Source: Actinomycetota bacterium
Lineage (GTDB): Bacteria; Actinomycetota; Actinomycetes; Propionibacteriales; Nocardioidaceae
DNA: 64,000 nucleotides
Assembly: GCA_009701885.1 (NCBI GenBank)
Contig: WLJH01000015.1
Coordinates: 29,718-93,717, forward strand
Direction: 5' to 3'
In this document: positions 1 through 13,567 of the stretch, in pieces
How the letters are laid out: every line of letters starts with the position of its first letter
Numbering within the stretch: the first letter of the stretch is position 1
Program-made: the position numbers and the translations under genes
The notes under the pieces: model-generated
Database searches by the model: none
Told to the model about the DNA's origin: nothing
The model's input: only the letters and a program-made list of their open reading frames with translations

Positions 1-144
1 GAGCGGCAGGAAGACACCCAGCACCTGCTCGGGGGCCTCGAGGGGTGCGGTCAGGAAGAAGACGGCCAGCGACAGGAGGCCCAGGCCCAGCCCGAGTCCG
101 ACCAGCCCGCCGCGCCGGACCTGTGCGCGACGGGGCGGAGCCAT
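1..144 (-). CDS. Hypothetical membrane protein, N-terminal part only (runs off the window)
   Basis: Reverse-strand ATG at 142-144, open to the window edge: MAPPRRAQVRRGGLVGLGLGLGLLSLAVFFLTAPLEAPEQ..., hydrophobic N-terminus. Confidence 0.5.
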   Translation of the reverse strand, partial: MAPPRRAQVRRGGLVGLGLGLGLLSLAVFFLTAPLEAPEQVLGVFLPL

Positions 145-181
145 GGCCGCACCCTAGGTCGGTGGTCGGAGCAGTGGGTAC

Positions 182-619
182 TCAGCCCGCCAACGGCGCC
201 TGGTGCGCGGCGGCGGCGCCGTGGACGAGCGCGGCCATCTCGGGGAAGCCGCGCAGCAGCGAGTCCAGGTCGCGTGGGGTCATGACGCACACGGTGAGGG
301 GGGTCAGCGCGGTCGCCGACGCCGTACGACGGCGGCGACGGTCGAGGACCGCGAGCTCGCCCACGACCTCGCCGGGGCCGAGCACCGCGAGCAGGTCGCC
401 GTCGTGGCTCACGGCCACCGAGCCCTCGACGAGCAGGAAGGCCTGGGTCTCGTAGGCGCCCTCGGTGGTGAGGGTGGCCCCGGTCGGGAGGGTGACGACG
501 TCCATGAGGGACGCCATGCGGCGCAGCTGTCGGGACGAGCAGCCGGCGAGCGCGGGGATGCTGCGCAGCAGGTGCTCCGTGGTGCGGGCCGTGCCGGAGG
601 CCTGGGTGTGCTGTGCCAT
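182..619 (-). CDS. Cyclic nucleotide-binding (CNB/Crp-like sensor) domain protein
   Basis: MAQHTQASGTARTTEHLLRSIPALAGCSSRQLRRMASLMDVVTLPTGATLTTEG...GELAVLDRRRRRTASATALTPL; CNB fold pattern, no obvious HTH. Confidence 0.8.
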   Translation of the reverse strand: MAQHTQASGTARTTEHLLRSIPALAGCSSRQLRRMASLMDVVTLPTGATLTTEGAYETQAFLLVEGSVAVSHDGDLLAVLGPGEVVGELAVLDRRRRRTASATALTPLTVCVMTPRDLDSLLRGFPEMAALVHGAAAAHQAPLAG

Positions 620-648
620 GGGGACTCCTGGGGTGGGGGAGTGATGAC

Positions 649-686
649 CGTACTGACGGTATGTGTCGAACGTACTCCTGGTATGT
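649..686. promoter_or_regulatory. Tandem operator-like direct repeat upstream of the CNB gene
   Basis: CGTACTGACGGTATG and CGTACTCCTGGTATG, starts 22 nt apart; each a CGTAC-N5-GTATG inverted repeat. Confidence 0.4.
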
Positions 687-786
687 GAACTCTCAACTCC
701 ATCGGGGTGAGCGAGGAGGTGACCTGCCTCGCACCCTGTGGAGGAGGACGCCGGCGCCGTCGGCGGGCACTGGTAGACACGCACCC

Positions 787-2916
<2,130 letters not shown>

Positions 2917-2963
2917 GGCGGCTGCGGGCGCCGGTGACCCCGCAGCGGCGGTACCGTCGCGGC

Positions 2964-3644
2964 ATGGCTCGGGACCGACGTACGACGACCGTGCTCGCGC
3001 TCGTGGCGCTGCTGCTGGGCGGGGTGACCGGCTGCTCCGACGACGCCGTCGACGCCGAGGAGGCGACCCCGCAGTCGCTGGCAGCGGCGGCGCTCGCGCA
3101 CTACGACGAGCCGCTGGCGGCCGTGGCGCCGATCTTCGGCGACGAGCGGTTGCGGCGCGGCGACCTGGCCGTCGAGCTGGCCTTCGACCGGCCCGAGGGC
3201 GACAACACCCACGTGCGCGTGGTGGTCTCCGACCGGCTTCCGTACGGCCGCGACGACGAGGACCCCTGCGCCGGGCCGTGGAAGTGCCAGGACGTCGGCA
3301 CCGACGAGGTCGCGGGGACCCTCCTCTACGAGGCGGGCTACCCCGAGGAGGACCCGGGGGTGGTCCTCGCCTGGTCCGAGCGCGGGGACGAGGTCGTGTG
3401 GGCCTACGCCTACGGCCCCTTCATCGCACCCGACGACGAGGGCGGCCCGGACGAGGAGGCCTCGGCCCTGGGCGACGCGCTCGCGGCGATCGTCACCGAC
3501 CCGGCGGTCGGCCGGCGCACGAGCGAGGCCTACGCCGAGGCCGGGCAGGAGCTGTGCGGCGGCGGGGACTGGCTGGAGTGGTACGGCCAGGGCAACGGCT
3601 CGCCGCGGCCGGAGGACTTCCGCGACTGGTGCGCGGAGGACTAG
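2964..3644 (+). CDS. Putative lipoprotein
   Basis: MARDRRTTTVLALVALLLGGVTGCSDDA lipobox-like signal peptide. Confidence 0.7.
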   Translation: MARDRRTTTVLALVALLLGGVTGCSDDAVDAEEATPQSLAAAALAHYDEPLAAVAPIFGDERLRRGDLAVELAFDRPEGDNTHVRVVVSDRLPYGRDDEDPCAGPWKCQDVGTDEVAGTLLYEAGYPEEDPGVVLAWSERGDEVVWAYAYGPFIAPDDEGGPDEEASALGDALAAIVTDPAVGRRTSEAYAEAGQELCGGGDWLEWYGQGNGSPRPEDFRDWCAED

Positions 3645-3656
3645 AACACGTTCTAG
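3641..3656. promoter_or_regulatory. KstR-like operator palindrome
   Basis: CTAGAACACGTTCTAG, matches TNNAACNNGTTNNA; 20 nt upstream of the 3677 start codon. Confidence 0.55.
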
Positions 3657-3676
3657 CGGGCCGCTAGCCTCCCGGC

Positions 3677-4732
3677 ATGACGCCTGCGCACCGCGACACC
3701 CCGATCCGGGTCCTGCAGTGGACCACCGGCAACATCGGGCGCCGCTCGCTGCACGCGATCCTGGCCCGGCCCGACCTGGAGCTCGCCGGGGTCTTCGCCT
3801 TCGGCGGTGACAAGGTCGGTCGCGACGCCGCCGAGCTGTGCGGCTGGCCCGGGCCGACGGGCGTCCTGGCCACCGACGACGTGGACGCCCTGCTCTCGAC
3901 CGGCGCGGACGCGTGCGTCTACAACCCGCTCTGGCCCGACCTCGACCACCTGTGCGCGCTGCTCGCCGCCGGCATCGACGTGTGCACCAGCGCCGCCTGG
4001 ATCACCGGCGGCAAGCAGTCCCCGGCCGACCTGGCGCGGATCCGGGCCGCGTGCGAGGCGGGTGGGTCGACGATCTTCGGCAGCGGCGCGCACCCCGGCA
4101 TGACCAACATGGTCGCGATGGTGCTCTCGGGCGCCTGCGAGCGGGTCGAGGAGGTGCGGATCACCGAGAGCGTCGACTGCTCGACGTACGAGAGCGCCGG
4201 CACTCAGAGCGCGATGGGCTTCGGTCGGCCGCTGGACACCCCCGGGCTGGAGGAGTCGGTGCGGGTCGAGTCGGAGGTCTTCGCCGAGTCCGCGGCGATG
4301 ATGGCCGACGCGATGGGCGTGACCCTCGACCGCCTGACCTTCGACGTCACCTTCACCGAGGCCACCGGCCACACCGACCTGGGGTTCATGGAGATCCCCG
4401 AGGGCACCGTCGGGGGCGTGATGGGCTACCACCGCGGCTGGCTCGGGGAGCGCAACGTGGTGAGCGTCGGCTTCAACTGGACCATGGGCGACCACGTCGT
4501 CCCGCCCAAGCCCCTGGCCCACGGGCACGTCGTCCAGGTGTTCGGCGTGCCCAACATGCGCACCGTCATCTCCTGCCTGCCGCCGCGCGACTGGGCCGAG
4601 GAGGGGTTCATGGGGCTCGGGATGATCTACACCGCGATGCCGGTGGTCAACGCGCTGCCGCTGGTCGTCGCGGCGGCGCCGGGGATCGTGACGCTGGCCG
4701 ACCTGCCGCCGGTGACGGGACGCGTCTACTGA
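3677..4732 (+). CDS. Dihydrodipicolinate reductase-like NAD(P)-binding protein (2,4-diaminopentanoate dehydrogenase-like family)
   Basis: IRVLQWTTGNIGRRSLHAILARPDLELAGVFAFGGDKVGRDAAELCG. Confidence 0.75.
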   Translation: MTPAHRDTPIRVLQWTTGNIGRRSLHAILARPDLELAGVFAFGGDKVGRDAAELCGWPGPTGVLATDDVDALLSTGADACVYNPLWPDLDHLCALLAAGIDVCTSAAWITGGKQSPADLARIRAACEAGGSTIFGSGAHPGMTNMVAMVLSGACERVEEVRITESVDCSTYESAGTQSAMGFGRPLDTPGLEESVRVESEVFAESAAMMADAMGVTLDRLTFDVTFTEATGHTDLGFMEIPEGTVGGVMGYHRGWLGERNVVSVGFNWTMGDHVVPPKPLAHGHVVQVFGVPNMRTVISCLPPRDWAEEGFMGLGMIYTAMPVVNALPLVVAAAPGIVTLADLPPVTGRVY

Positions 4733-4744
4733 CCTCCGACCTGC

Positions 4745-4864
4745 GGACGTCATCCGCAGCGCAGAAGCGGACATCCCGTCCGTATGACGTCCCCGGCGGG
4801 GCGGGCTGGGACGTCATACGCCCCGCAGTGAGGGACCTCCCGCCCGCATGACGTCCCCGGCGGG
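4745..4864. repeat. Intergenic palindromic repeat family A, two tandem copies between convergent genes
   Basis: GGACGTCATCCGC...CGTCCGTATGACGTCC and GGGACGTCATACG...CCCGCATGACGTCC; shared with 18520-18570 and 20651-20780. Confidence 0.75.
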
Positions 4865-4870
4865 CCGGTG

Positions 4871-5368
4871 TCAGGCGCCGACGACCTGCTCGATCGCGGT
4901 GACCAGGCGCGGGTCCTGCGGCTCCACGCCGGGACGGAAGCGGGAGATGACCGAGCCGTCGGCGGCGAGGAGGAACTTCTCGAAGTTCCACTGCACGTCC
5001 CCGGCCTCGCCCTGCTCGTCGGGGGTGCCGGTCAGCTCGGCGTAGAGCGGGTGGCGGCCGTCCCCGTTGACCTCGATCTTCTCGGTCATCGGGAACGTGA
5101 CGCCGTACGTCGCGGAGCAGAACTCCTGGATCTCCTCCGCGCTGCCCGGCTCCTGGCCCATGAACTGGTTGCAGGGCAGGCCGACGACGGTGAAGCCGCG
5201 CTCGCCGTAGGTCTCCTGGAGCTGCTCGAGCCCGGTGTACTGCGGGGTCAGGCCGCACTTGGAGGCGACGTTGACCAGCAGGGCCGGCTTGCCGCCGGTG
5301 ATCTCGCCGAGGGTGGCGGGGGTGCCGTCGAGTCGTGCGATCGGCAGGTCGAGTAGTTCAGTGCCCAT
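4871..5368 (-). CDS. Glutathione peroxidase family protein (Cys type)
   Basis: LLVNVASKCGLTPQYTGLEQLQETY...VVGLPCNQFMGQEPG...QWNFEKFLL. Confidence 0.92.
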   Translation of the reverse strand: MGTELLDLPIARLDGTPATLGEITGGKPALLVNVASKCGLTPQYTGLEQLQETYGERGFTVVGLPCNQFMGQEPGSAEEIQEFCSATYGVTFPMTEKIEVNGDGRHPLYAELTGTPDEQGEAGDVQWNFEKFLLAADGSVISRFRPGVEPQDPRLVTAIEQVVGA

Positions 5369-5445
5369 GGCCGTGAGCGTAGCCACGCCCTGCCAGCCCG
5401 GGGGGCGGGGTGTGCAGGCACGCTCGTGCGGGCAGGACACCGCCC

Positions 5446-6828
5446 ATGATCGACGTGCTCTGGGGTGTCGGGGGGATGGCGGCGCTGCTGCTCATCGCCG
5501 TGCTGTGCTCGAGCGACCGCCGCGCCATCCGGCCGCGCACCGTGCTCGCCGCGCTGCTGCTGCAGGTCGGCTTCGGCATCCTCGTCCTGTCGTGGTCGGT
5601 CGGCGGCCGGGCCCTCGAGGCGACCTCGAGCGGCGTGCAGGCGGTGATCGACTCCTCCGGGGAGGGCATCGGCTTCCTCTTCGGGCCGGTGCTGCCCGCC
5701 GAGGACCAGGGCACGGTCGTGGCCTTCCAGGTGCTGCCGGTGATCATCTTCTTCGCCTCGCTGACCGCGGTGCTCTACCACCTCGGCGTGCTGCAGCGCG
5801 TCGTCCAGGTGCTCGGCGGGGGCCTCGGCCGGCTGCTCGGCACCGGCCGCGAGGAGTCGGTCAACGCCGCGGCCAACATCTTCGTCGGCCAGACCGAGGC
5901 GCCCCTGGTCATCAAGCCGTACGTCGCCGGGCTGTCGCGCTCGGCGCTCTTCGCCGTCATGGTCGGCGGGCTCTCCACCGTCGCCGGCTCGGTGCTCGTG
6001 GGCTACTCGCTGCTCGGCGCCGAGCTGGACTACCTCATCGCCGCGTCCTTCATGGCCGCGCCCGGGGCGCTGCTGATGGCCAAGATCATCCTGCCCGAGC
6101 CGCGGGGGGAGGAGGCTGGCGCTGGGTCTGCTTCAGGGTCCGCGGCTGGGTCCGCCGCTGGGTCTGCCGCGCCCGAGCGCGAGGTCGCGGCCGGCTGGGA
6201 GGCTGCCGTGGCACCCGCCGACGGGTCCCGCGGGGAGGCGGCCGCTCCCCGCGGCGGGTCGACGACGTCGTACGACGAGGGCGACCCGGTCGGGGAGGAG
6301 TCGCCGGAGCGGGCGCGCAACGTCATCGACGCCGCCGCGAACGGAGCGGCCGACGGGCTGCGGCTGGCGCTGACGATCGGCGCGATGCTGCTGGCCTTCA
6401 TCTCCCTCATCGCGCTCGTGAACCTGCTGGTCGGCGGGATCGGCGGCTGGTTCGGCGCCGAGGACCTGACGGTCGAGCAGGTGCTGGGCTACGTCTTCGC
6501 GCCGGTGATGGCGCTGATCGGCGTGCCGTGGAACGAGGCGGTCGAGGCCGGCAGCTTCGTCGGGCAGAAGATCGTGCTCAACGAGTTCGTGGCGTTCGCC
6601 GACTTCGGGCCGGTGGCCGGGGAGTACTCCGAGAAGACCGCCGCGATCATCACCTTCGCCCTCACCGGCTTCGCCAACCTCGGCTCGCTCGGCATCCTGC
6701 TGGGCGGCCTCGGCGGGATCGCCCCCGAGCGGCGCGGGGACATCGCCTCGCTCGGGTTGCGCGCGATCCTGGCCGCCACGCTGGCGAACCTGATGAGTGC
6801 TGCGATCGCGGGGATCCTGATCGGCTGA
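5446..6828 (+). CDS. CNT/NupC family concentrative nucleoside transporter with an extended Gly/Ala/Ser linker
   Basis: VFQVLPVIIFFASL...EESVNAAANIFVGQTEAPLVIKPY...GFANLGSLGILLGGLG. Confidence 0.92.
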   Translation: MIDVLWGVGGMAALLLIAVLCSSDRRAIRPRTVLAALLLQVGFGILVLSWSVGGRALEATSSGVQAVIDSSGEGIGFLFGPVLPAEDQGTVVAFQVLPVIIFFASLTAVLYHLGVLQRVVQVLGGGLGRLLGTGREESVNAAANIFVGQTEAPLVIKPYVAGLSRSALFAVMVGGLSTVAGSVLVGYSLLGAELDYLIAASFMAAPGALLMAKIILPEPRGEEAGAGSASGSAAGSAAGSAAPEREVAAGWEAAVAPADGSRGEAAAPRGGSTTSYDEGDPVGEESPERARNVIDAAANGAADGLRLALTIGAMLLAFISLIALVNLLVGGIGGWFGAEDLTVEQVLGYVFAPVMALIGVPWNEAVEAGSFVGQKIVLNEFVAFADFGPVAGEYSEKTAAIITFALTGFANLGSLGILLGGLGGIAPERRGDIASLGLRAILAATLANLMSAAIAGILIG

Positions 6829-6840
6829 GGGGTCGAGGTC

Positions 6841-6906
6841 GGGGTAGTCCGAACTCGATTTCACCCTCAGCTCGAGTCGAGGGTGAGATCTCGTGCGGAG
6901 TACCCC
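6841..6906. repeat. Intergenic palindromic repeat family B
   Basis: GGGGTAGTCCGAACTCGATTTCACCCTCAGCTCGAGTCGAGGGTGAGATCTCGTGCGGAGTACCCC. Confidence 0.75.
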
Positions 6907-7000
6907 GGCGCCGACGGCCCCGGGAACGTCCTGTCGGCGCGGGTCGTTAGCGTCGGGTCAGCCTCCGCCCGGGGGCGGCTGGGATCGAGGGAGGTCGCCC

Positions 7001-9879
<2,879 letters not shown>

Positions 9880-9883
<4 letters not shown>

Positions 9884-10596
9884 CGGGCGTGAGCGGGGAG
9901 CCGGTCGCCGTCACCCACCCCCGGCTGCCCCCGCGCACCCGCACGGCTCGCGCCACGAGCTGGTGGGGGCGCGCCTGGGTGCGGGGCGTCGAGGAGGCGG
10001 CGTACGCCGAGGAGGACCTGGTCGCCGCGCGCAGGCTGGCCCGCGCCGGGAAGGTCGGCGGGATCCGGGTCGAGCAGGGTCGGGCCTGGGCCGCGGTCGA
10101 GGACACCGGCGGGCTCTGGGCGGCCGACGTCGTCGTACCCGTGCTCGACGACGACCTCGCCGACGCCCTCGTCGAGACCGTCGCCGCCGCTGCCGGGCGG
10201 ATCACCTCGCTGCTGGCCGGCGACCTCCCGCACGAGCTGGTCGAGCACGCGGAGGAGGCCGGCGTCGAGCTCCTGCCGTACGGCGGTGAGCTGGTCGCCT
10301 CGTGCACCTGTGACGCCTGGGTCGACCCCTGCGTCCATGCGCTGGCGCTGCTCCAACAGGTCGGGTGGCTGCTGGAGGCCGACCCGTTCGTGCTGCTGCA
10401 CCTGCGGGGGCTGCCGCGCGAGGAGCTGCTCGCCCGGCTGCACGCGCTCGGGCCCGGCTCGGCCGGCGGCCGCGCTCCCGAGCCCGCTGCCCCGGAGGAC
10501 CCGGACCTCGACGCAGCCCTCGACGCCGCTGCCCGCGCAGCCCGGTTCCTCGAGCGGCTCGAGGCCGGGGATCCGGCGGTCGAGCACCTGCTGTGA
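9880..10596 (+). CDS. SWIM zinc-finger domain protein
   Basis: GTG start overlapping the SNF2 stop; SCTCDAWVDPCVHALALLQQVG (CxC...CxH). Confidence 0.85.
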
Positions 10597-10631
10597 CGGG
10601 TGGTGCTGGTGAGAGGTGTGTGGGGGGTGGA

Positions 10632-10846
10632 GGTGTGAGGTTCAGCGGGGGGCCGCTGGACCTCACGGTCCGCCGCTGCACCTGCGTGCGGGTGCCGTGA
10701 GTTTCAGCGGGGGGCCGCTGAACCTTCGGCGCGGGGCGCCCCGGGGTGTGTGAGTTTCAGCGGGGGGCCGCTGGACCTCACGGTCCGCCGGTGCACCTGC
10801 GTGCGGGTGCCGTGAGTTTCAGCGGGGGGGCGCTGAACCTCACACC
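10632..10846. repeat. Intergenic repeat family C: duplicated units with GGTTCAGCGG/CCGCTGAACC arms
   Basis: TGAGKTTCAGCGGGGGGCCGCTGGACCTCACGGTCCGCCG.TGCACCTGCGTGCGGGTGCCGTGAGTTTCAGCGGGGG occurs twice; related copy at 27885-27980. Confidence 0.8.
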
Positions 10847-10861
10847 CGTACCGTGGTGGGG

Positions 10862-12360
10862 ATGACCCTCCACCTCGACCACCGCTTCGCCGACGCCCTC
10901 CCCGAGCTGGCGCTGGACTGGCGTGCGGAGGCCGCACCTGACCCCCGGCTGCTGGCGCTGGACGAGGACCTCGCGAGGGAGATCGGCCTCGACCGGCCGC
11001 GCTCCGGACCCCCGACGGGCTGCGGCTGCTCACCGGCGAGCAGCCGCCGGAGGGCGCGCGGCCGGTGGCCCAGGGGTACGCCGGGCACCAGTTCGGCGGG
11101 TACTCCCCGCGCCTCGGCGACGGCCGCGCCCTGCTCCTCGGCGAGCTCACTGCTCCCGACGGCCGGCTGCTCGACCTGCACCTCAAGGGCTCCGGCCGCA
11201 CCCCGTGGTCGCGCGGCGGCGACGGGCTGGCCGTGGTCGGGCCGATGCTGCGCGAGCACCTGGTCAGCGCCGCGATGCACGCGCTCGGCGTCCCGACTAC
11301 CCGCAGCCTCGGCGTGGTCGGCACCGGCCGGGTCGTGCAGCGCGACACCCCCATGCCCGGCGCGGTCCTCGCGCGGGTCGCGGCCAGCCACCTGCGGGTC
11401 GGGACGGTGCAGTACGCCGCGGCGCACTACGCCCAGCGCGCGGCCGCGGCCGGCACGGACCCCGGTGACGACTGCCTCCTCGCCCGGGTCGTCACCCACG
11501 CCGCCGAGCGCCACCACCCCGAGGTGCTCGAGGCCGAGGTGCCGGCACTGGCGCTGCTCGAGCGAGTCGTGGAGGTGCAGGCCCGGCTGGTCGCGCGGTG
11601 GATGTCGGTCGGCTTCGTCCACGGCGTCATGAACACCGACAACGTGACGCTCTCCGGCGAGACCATCGACTACGGCCCGTGCGCGTTCCTCGACGGGTTC
11701 GACCAGGCCGCGGTCTTCAGCTCCATCGACACCCGGGGCCGCTACGCCTTCGGCCAGCAGCCCGCGGTCATGCAGTGGAACCTCACCCGTCTCGCCGAGG
11801 GCCTGCTGCCGCTCGTCACGGCGGCGACCGGCGACCAGGACAAGGCGATCGCGCGGTGCGTGGAGGTCCTGGAGCGCTTCCCGGCGCTCTACGGCGAGGA
11901 GTACGCCGCCCTGCTGGCCGCCAAGATCGGGCTGCCGCCCGCCGTCTCGGCCGGGCTCGACCCGGTCACCCGCACCGACCTCGTCGGCGACCTGCTCTCG
12001 GTCATGGCCGGGGCCCGGGTCGACCACACCGGCTTCTTCCGCGACCTCGCCCGGGAGCTGCGCGGCCGGGGGGCCCCCGCGCGCGACCGGGTGCTCGACC
12101 TGCCGGCGTACGACGCCTGGGCCGGGCGGTGGCGCGCCCTCGGCCCCGACCCGGACGCGATGGACCGGGTCAACCCCGTCCACGTCCCTCGCAACCACCT
12201 GCTCCAGGCCGCGCTCGACGCCGCCGACGCCGGTGACCTCGCGCCGTTCGATCGCATGCTCGAGGTCGTCACCCACCCGTACGACGAGCGTCCGGAGTGG
12301 GCGGAGTACGCGCTGCCCGATCCCGCGGGCGGGCCGTTCGTGACGTACTGCGGCACGTGA
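10862..12360 (+). pseudogene. selO: SelO/YdiU family protein adenylyltransferase, disrupted by an apparent -1 frameshift near 11000
   Basis: N-terminus [20 protein letters not shown]...[12 protein letters not shown] in frame 2; [43 protein letters not shown]...FVTYCGT in frame 1. Confidence 0.7.
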
Positions 12361-12362
12361 GC

Positions 12363-12430
12363 CGGGGTACTCCGAATCATTTCTGATGCTGGGCACGCGG
12401 CGAGCATCACTTCTGATTCGGACTACCCGG
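12363..12430. repeat. Intergenic palindromic repeat family B, between convergent genes
   Basis: CGGGGTACTCCGAATCATTTCTGATGCTGGGCACGCGGCGAGCATCACTTCTGATTCGGACTACCCGG. Confidence 0.75.
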
Positions 12431-12995
12431 CCGCAGCCCCCGCCCCCACCGGTACCCCCAGCGCCCCGAGCGCCATGGAGCGCAGCACCTCGCGCATCTG
12501 GTCGTCGGGGAGCAGGCCGGAGTGGGGGGTGGAGTTGATCAGGCCGAAGGCGACGTGGGCCATCGAGCGGGCCCGGTCGAGGCCGAGGTCGGGGTGGAGC
12601 AGCCGGAGCTGGTCGGCCCAGACGTCGACGTAGGCGCGCTGGGTGCGGCGGACCTCCTCGCGCGCCTCGGCGGGGAGCGAGGACCAGTCGCGGTCCTGCA
12701 CGACGATGAGCGGGCGGTGCCCGAGGGCGAAGCCGACGTGGTGGTCGACCAGCGCGGCTAGCGCGGCGGCCGGGTCGGGGGCCGCGGCCACGCACGCCCG
12801 GCCGCCGTCGAGCAGCCAGCGGCTGATCGAGACCAGCATCTCCGCGAGCAGGGCGTCCTTGGACGGGAAGTGCTTGTAGAGCGCCGGCCCGGAGATCCCG
12901 CAGGCAGCACCGAGGTCCGCCACCGAGACGCCGTGGAAACCCCGCGCGGCGAAGAGCTCCGCCGCGGTGTCGAGGATCTGCTGGCGCCTGCTCAC
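12423..12995 (-). CDS. TetR family transcriptional regulator
   Basis: RRQQILDTAAELFAARGFHGVSVADLGAACGISGPALYKHFPSKDALLAEML; GTG start. Confidence 0.93.
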   Translation of the reverse strand: MSRRQQILDTAAELFAARGFHGVSVADLGAACGISGPALYKHFPSKDALLAEMLVSISRWLLDGGRACVAAAPDPAAALAALVDHHVGFALGHRPLIVVQDRDWSSLPAEAREEVRRTQRAYVDVWADQLRLLHPDLGLDRARSMAHVAFGLINSTPHSGLLPDDQMREVLRSMALGALGVPVGAGAAAG

Positions 12996-13016
12996 CGGCC
13001 CAGACTAGGACGCGGG

Positions 13017-13032
13017 GTTAGCGGTCGCTAAC
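13017..13032. promoter_or_regulatory. Putative TetR operator
   Basis: GTTAGCGGTCGCTAAC, 7-bp perfect arms, upstream of the TetR start; near-identical GTTAACGATCGCTAAC at 14904-14919. Confidence 0.65.
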
Positions 13033-13130
13033 CGATCCGGGTCGCGGTCGGTCGGCGCGTCGTCGCCGAACGCCTCGCGCGCCGGCGGCACGAAGCCGCG
13101 CCCCGGCAGCGCCACCGCGGAGAACGCCGC

Positions 13131-13472
13131 GCCCAGCGGGTCTGCTTCGCCGCGCCGCCCGAGGTGGTGCTGGCCGGTGGTCCGGCGTACGCCGGGACCG
13201 AGCACCCCGCGGACCCGGCTGCCGCGGCCCAGGCCGCCCCCCACCTCGACGCGGACCCGTTCGCGGTGCTCAACCGGGCCCTCGACGACCTCGTCGACGG
13301 CGGCTGGCTCCCGGAGGAGCGGCGCCCGGGCGCGGAGGTCCTGTGCTGGTCGGTCGTCCACGGCTTCGCGACCCTGCACCTCGACGGCCCCCTCGCCGGC
13401 ACCGCCGCCCCCGACCGCGAGCAGGCCCTGGCCGCCGCCCTCGCCCACGTCTCGCGCGCGCTCGGTCCCTGA
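13131..13472 (+). pseudogene. C-terminal fragment resembling a TetR/WHG-type regulator, no HTH N-terminus
   Basis: VCFAAPPEVVLAGGPAYAGTEHPAD...HLDADPFAVLNRALDDLVDGGWLPEERRPGAEVLCWSVVHGFATLHLDGPL; no HTH visible upstream; start uncertain. Confidence 0.5.
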
Positions 13473-13567
13473 GCCGACCGGCCCGGCAGGAGCCCGCGAG
13501 CGGGGGACTACCCCGCCGCCGCAGCCGAACCGCTGCCGATCCTTGCGGGATCGCGGATCATGGACCC

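Noticed and set aside
4871-5368. Possible selenoprotein glutathione peroxidase
   Set aside because: The catalytic position reads Cys (NVASKCGLT) with no in-frame TGA.
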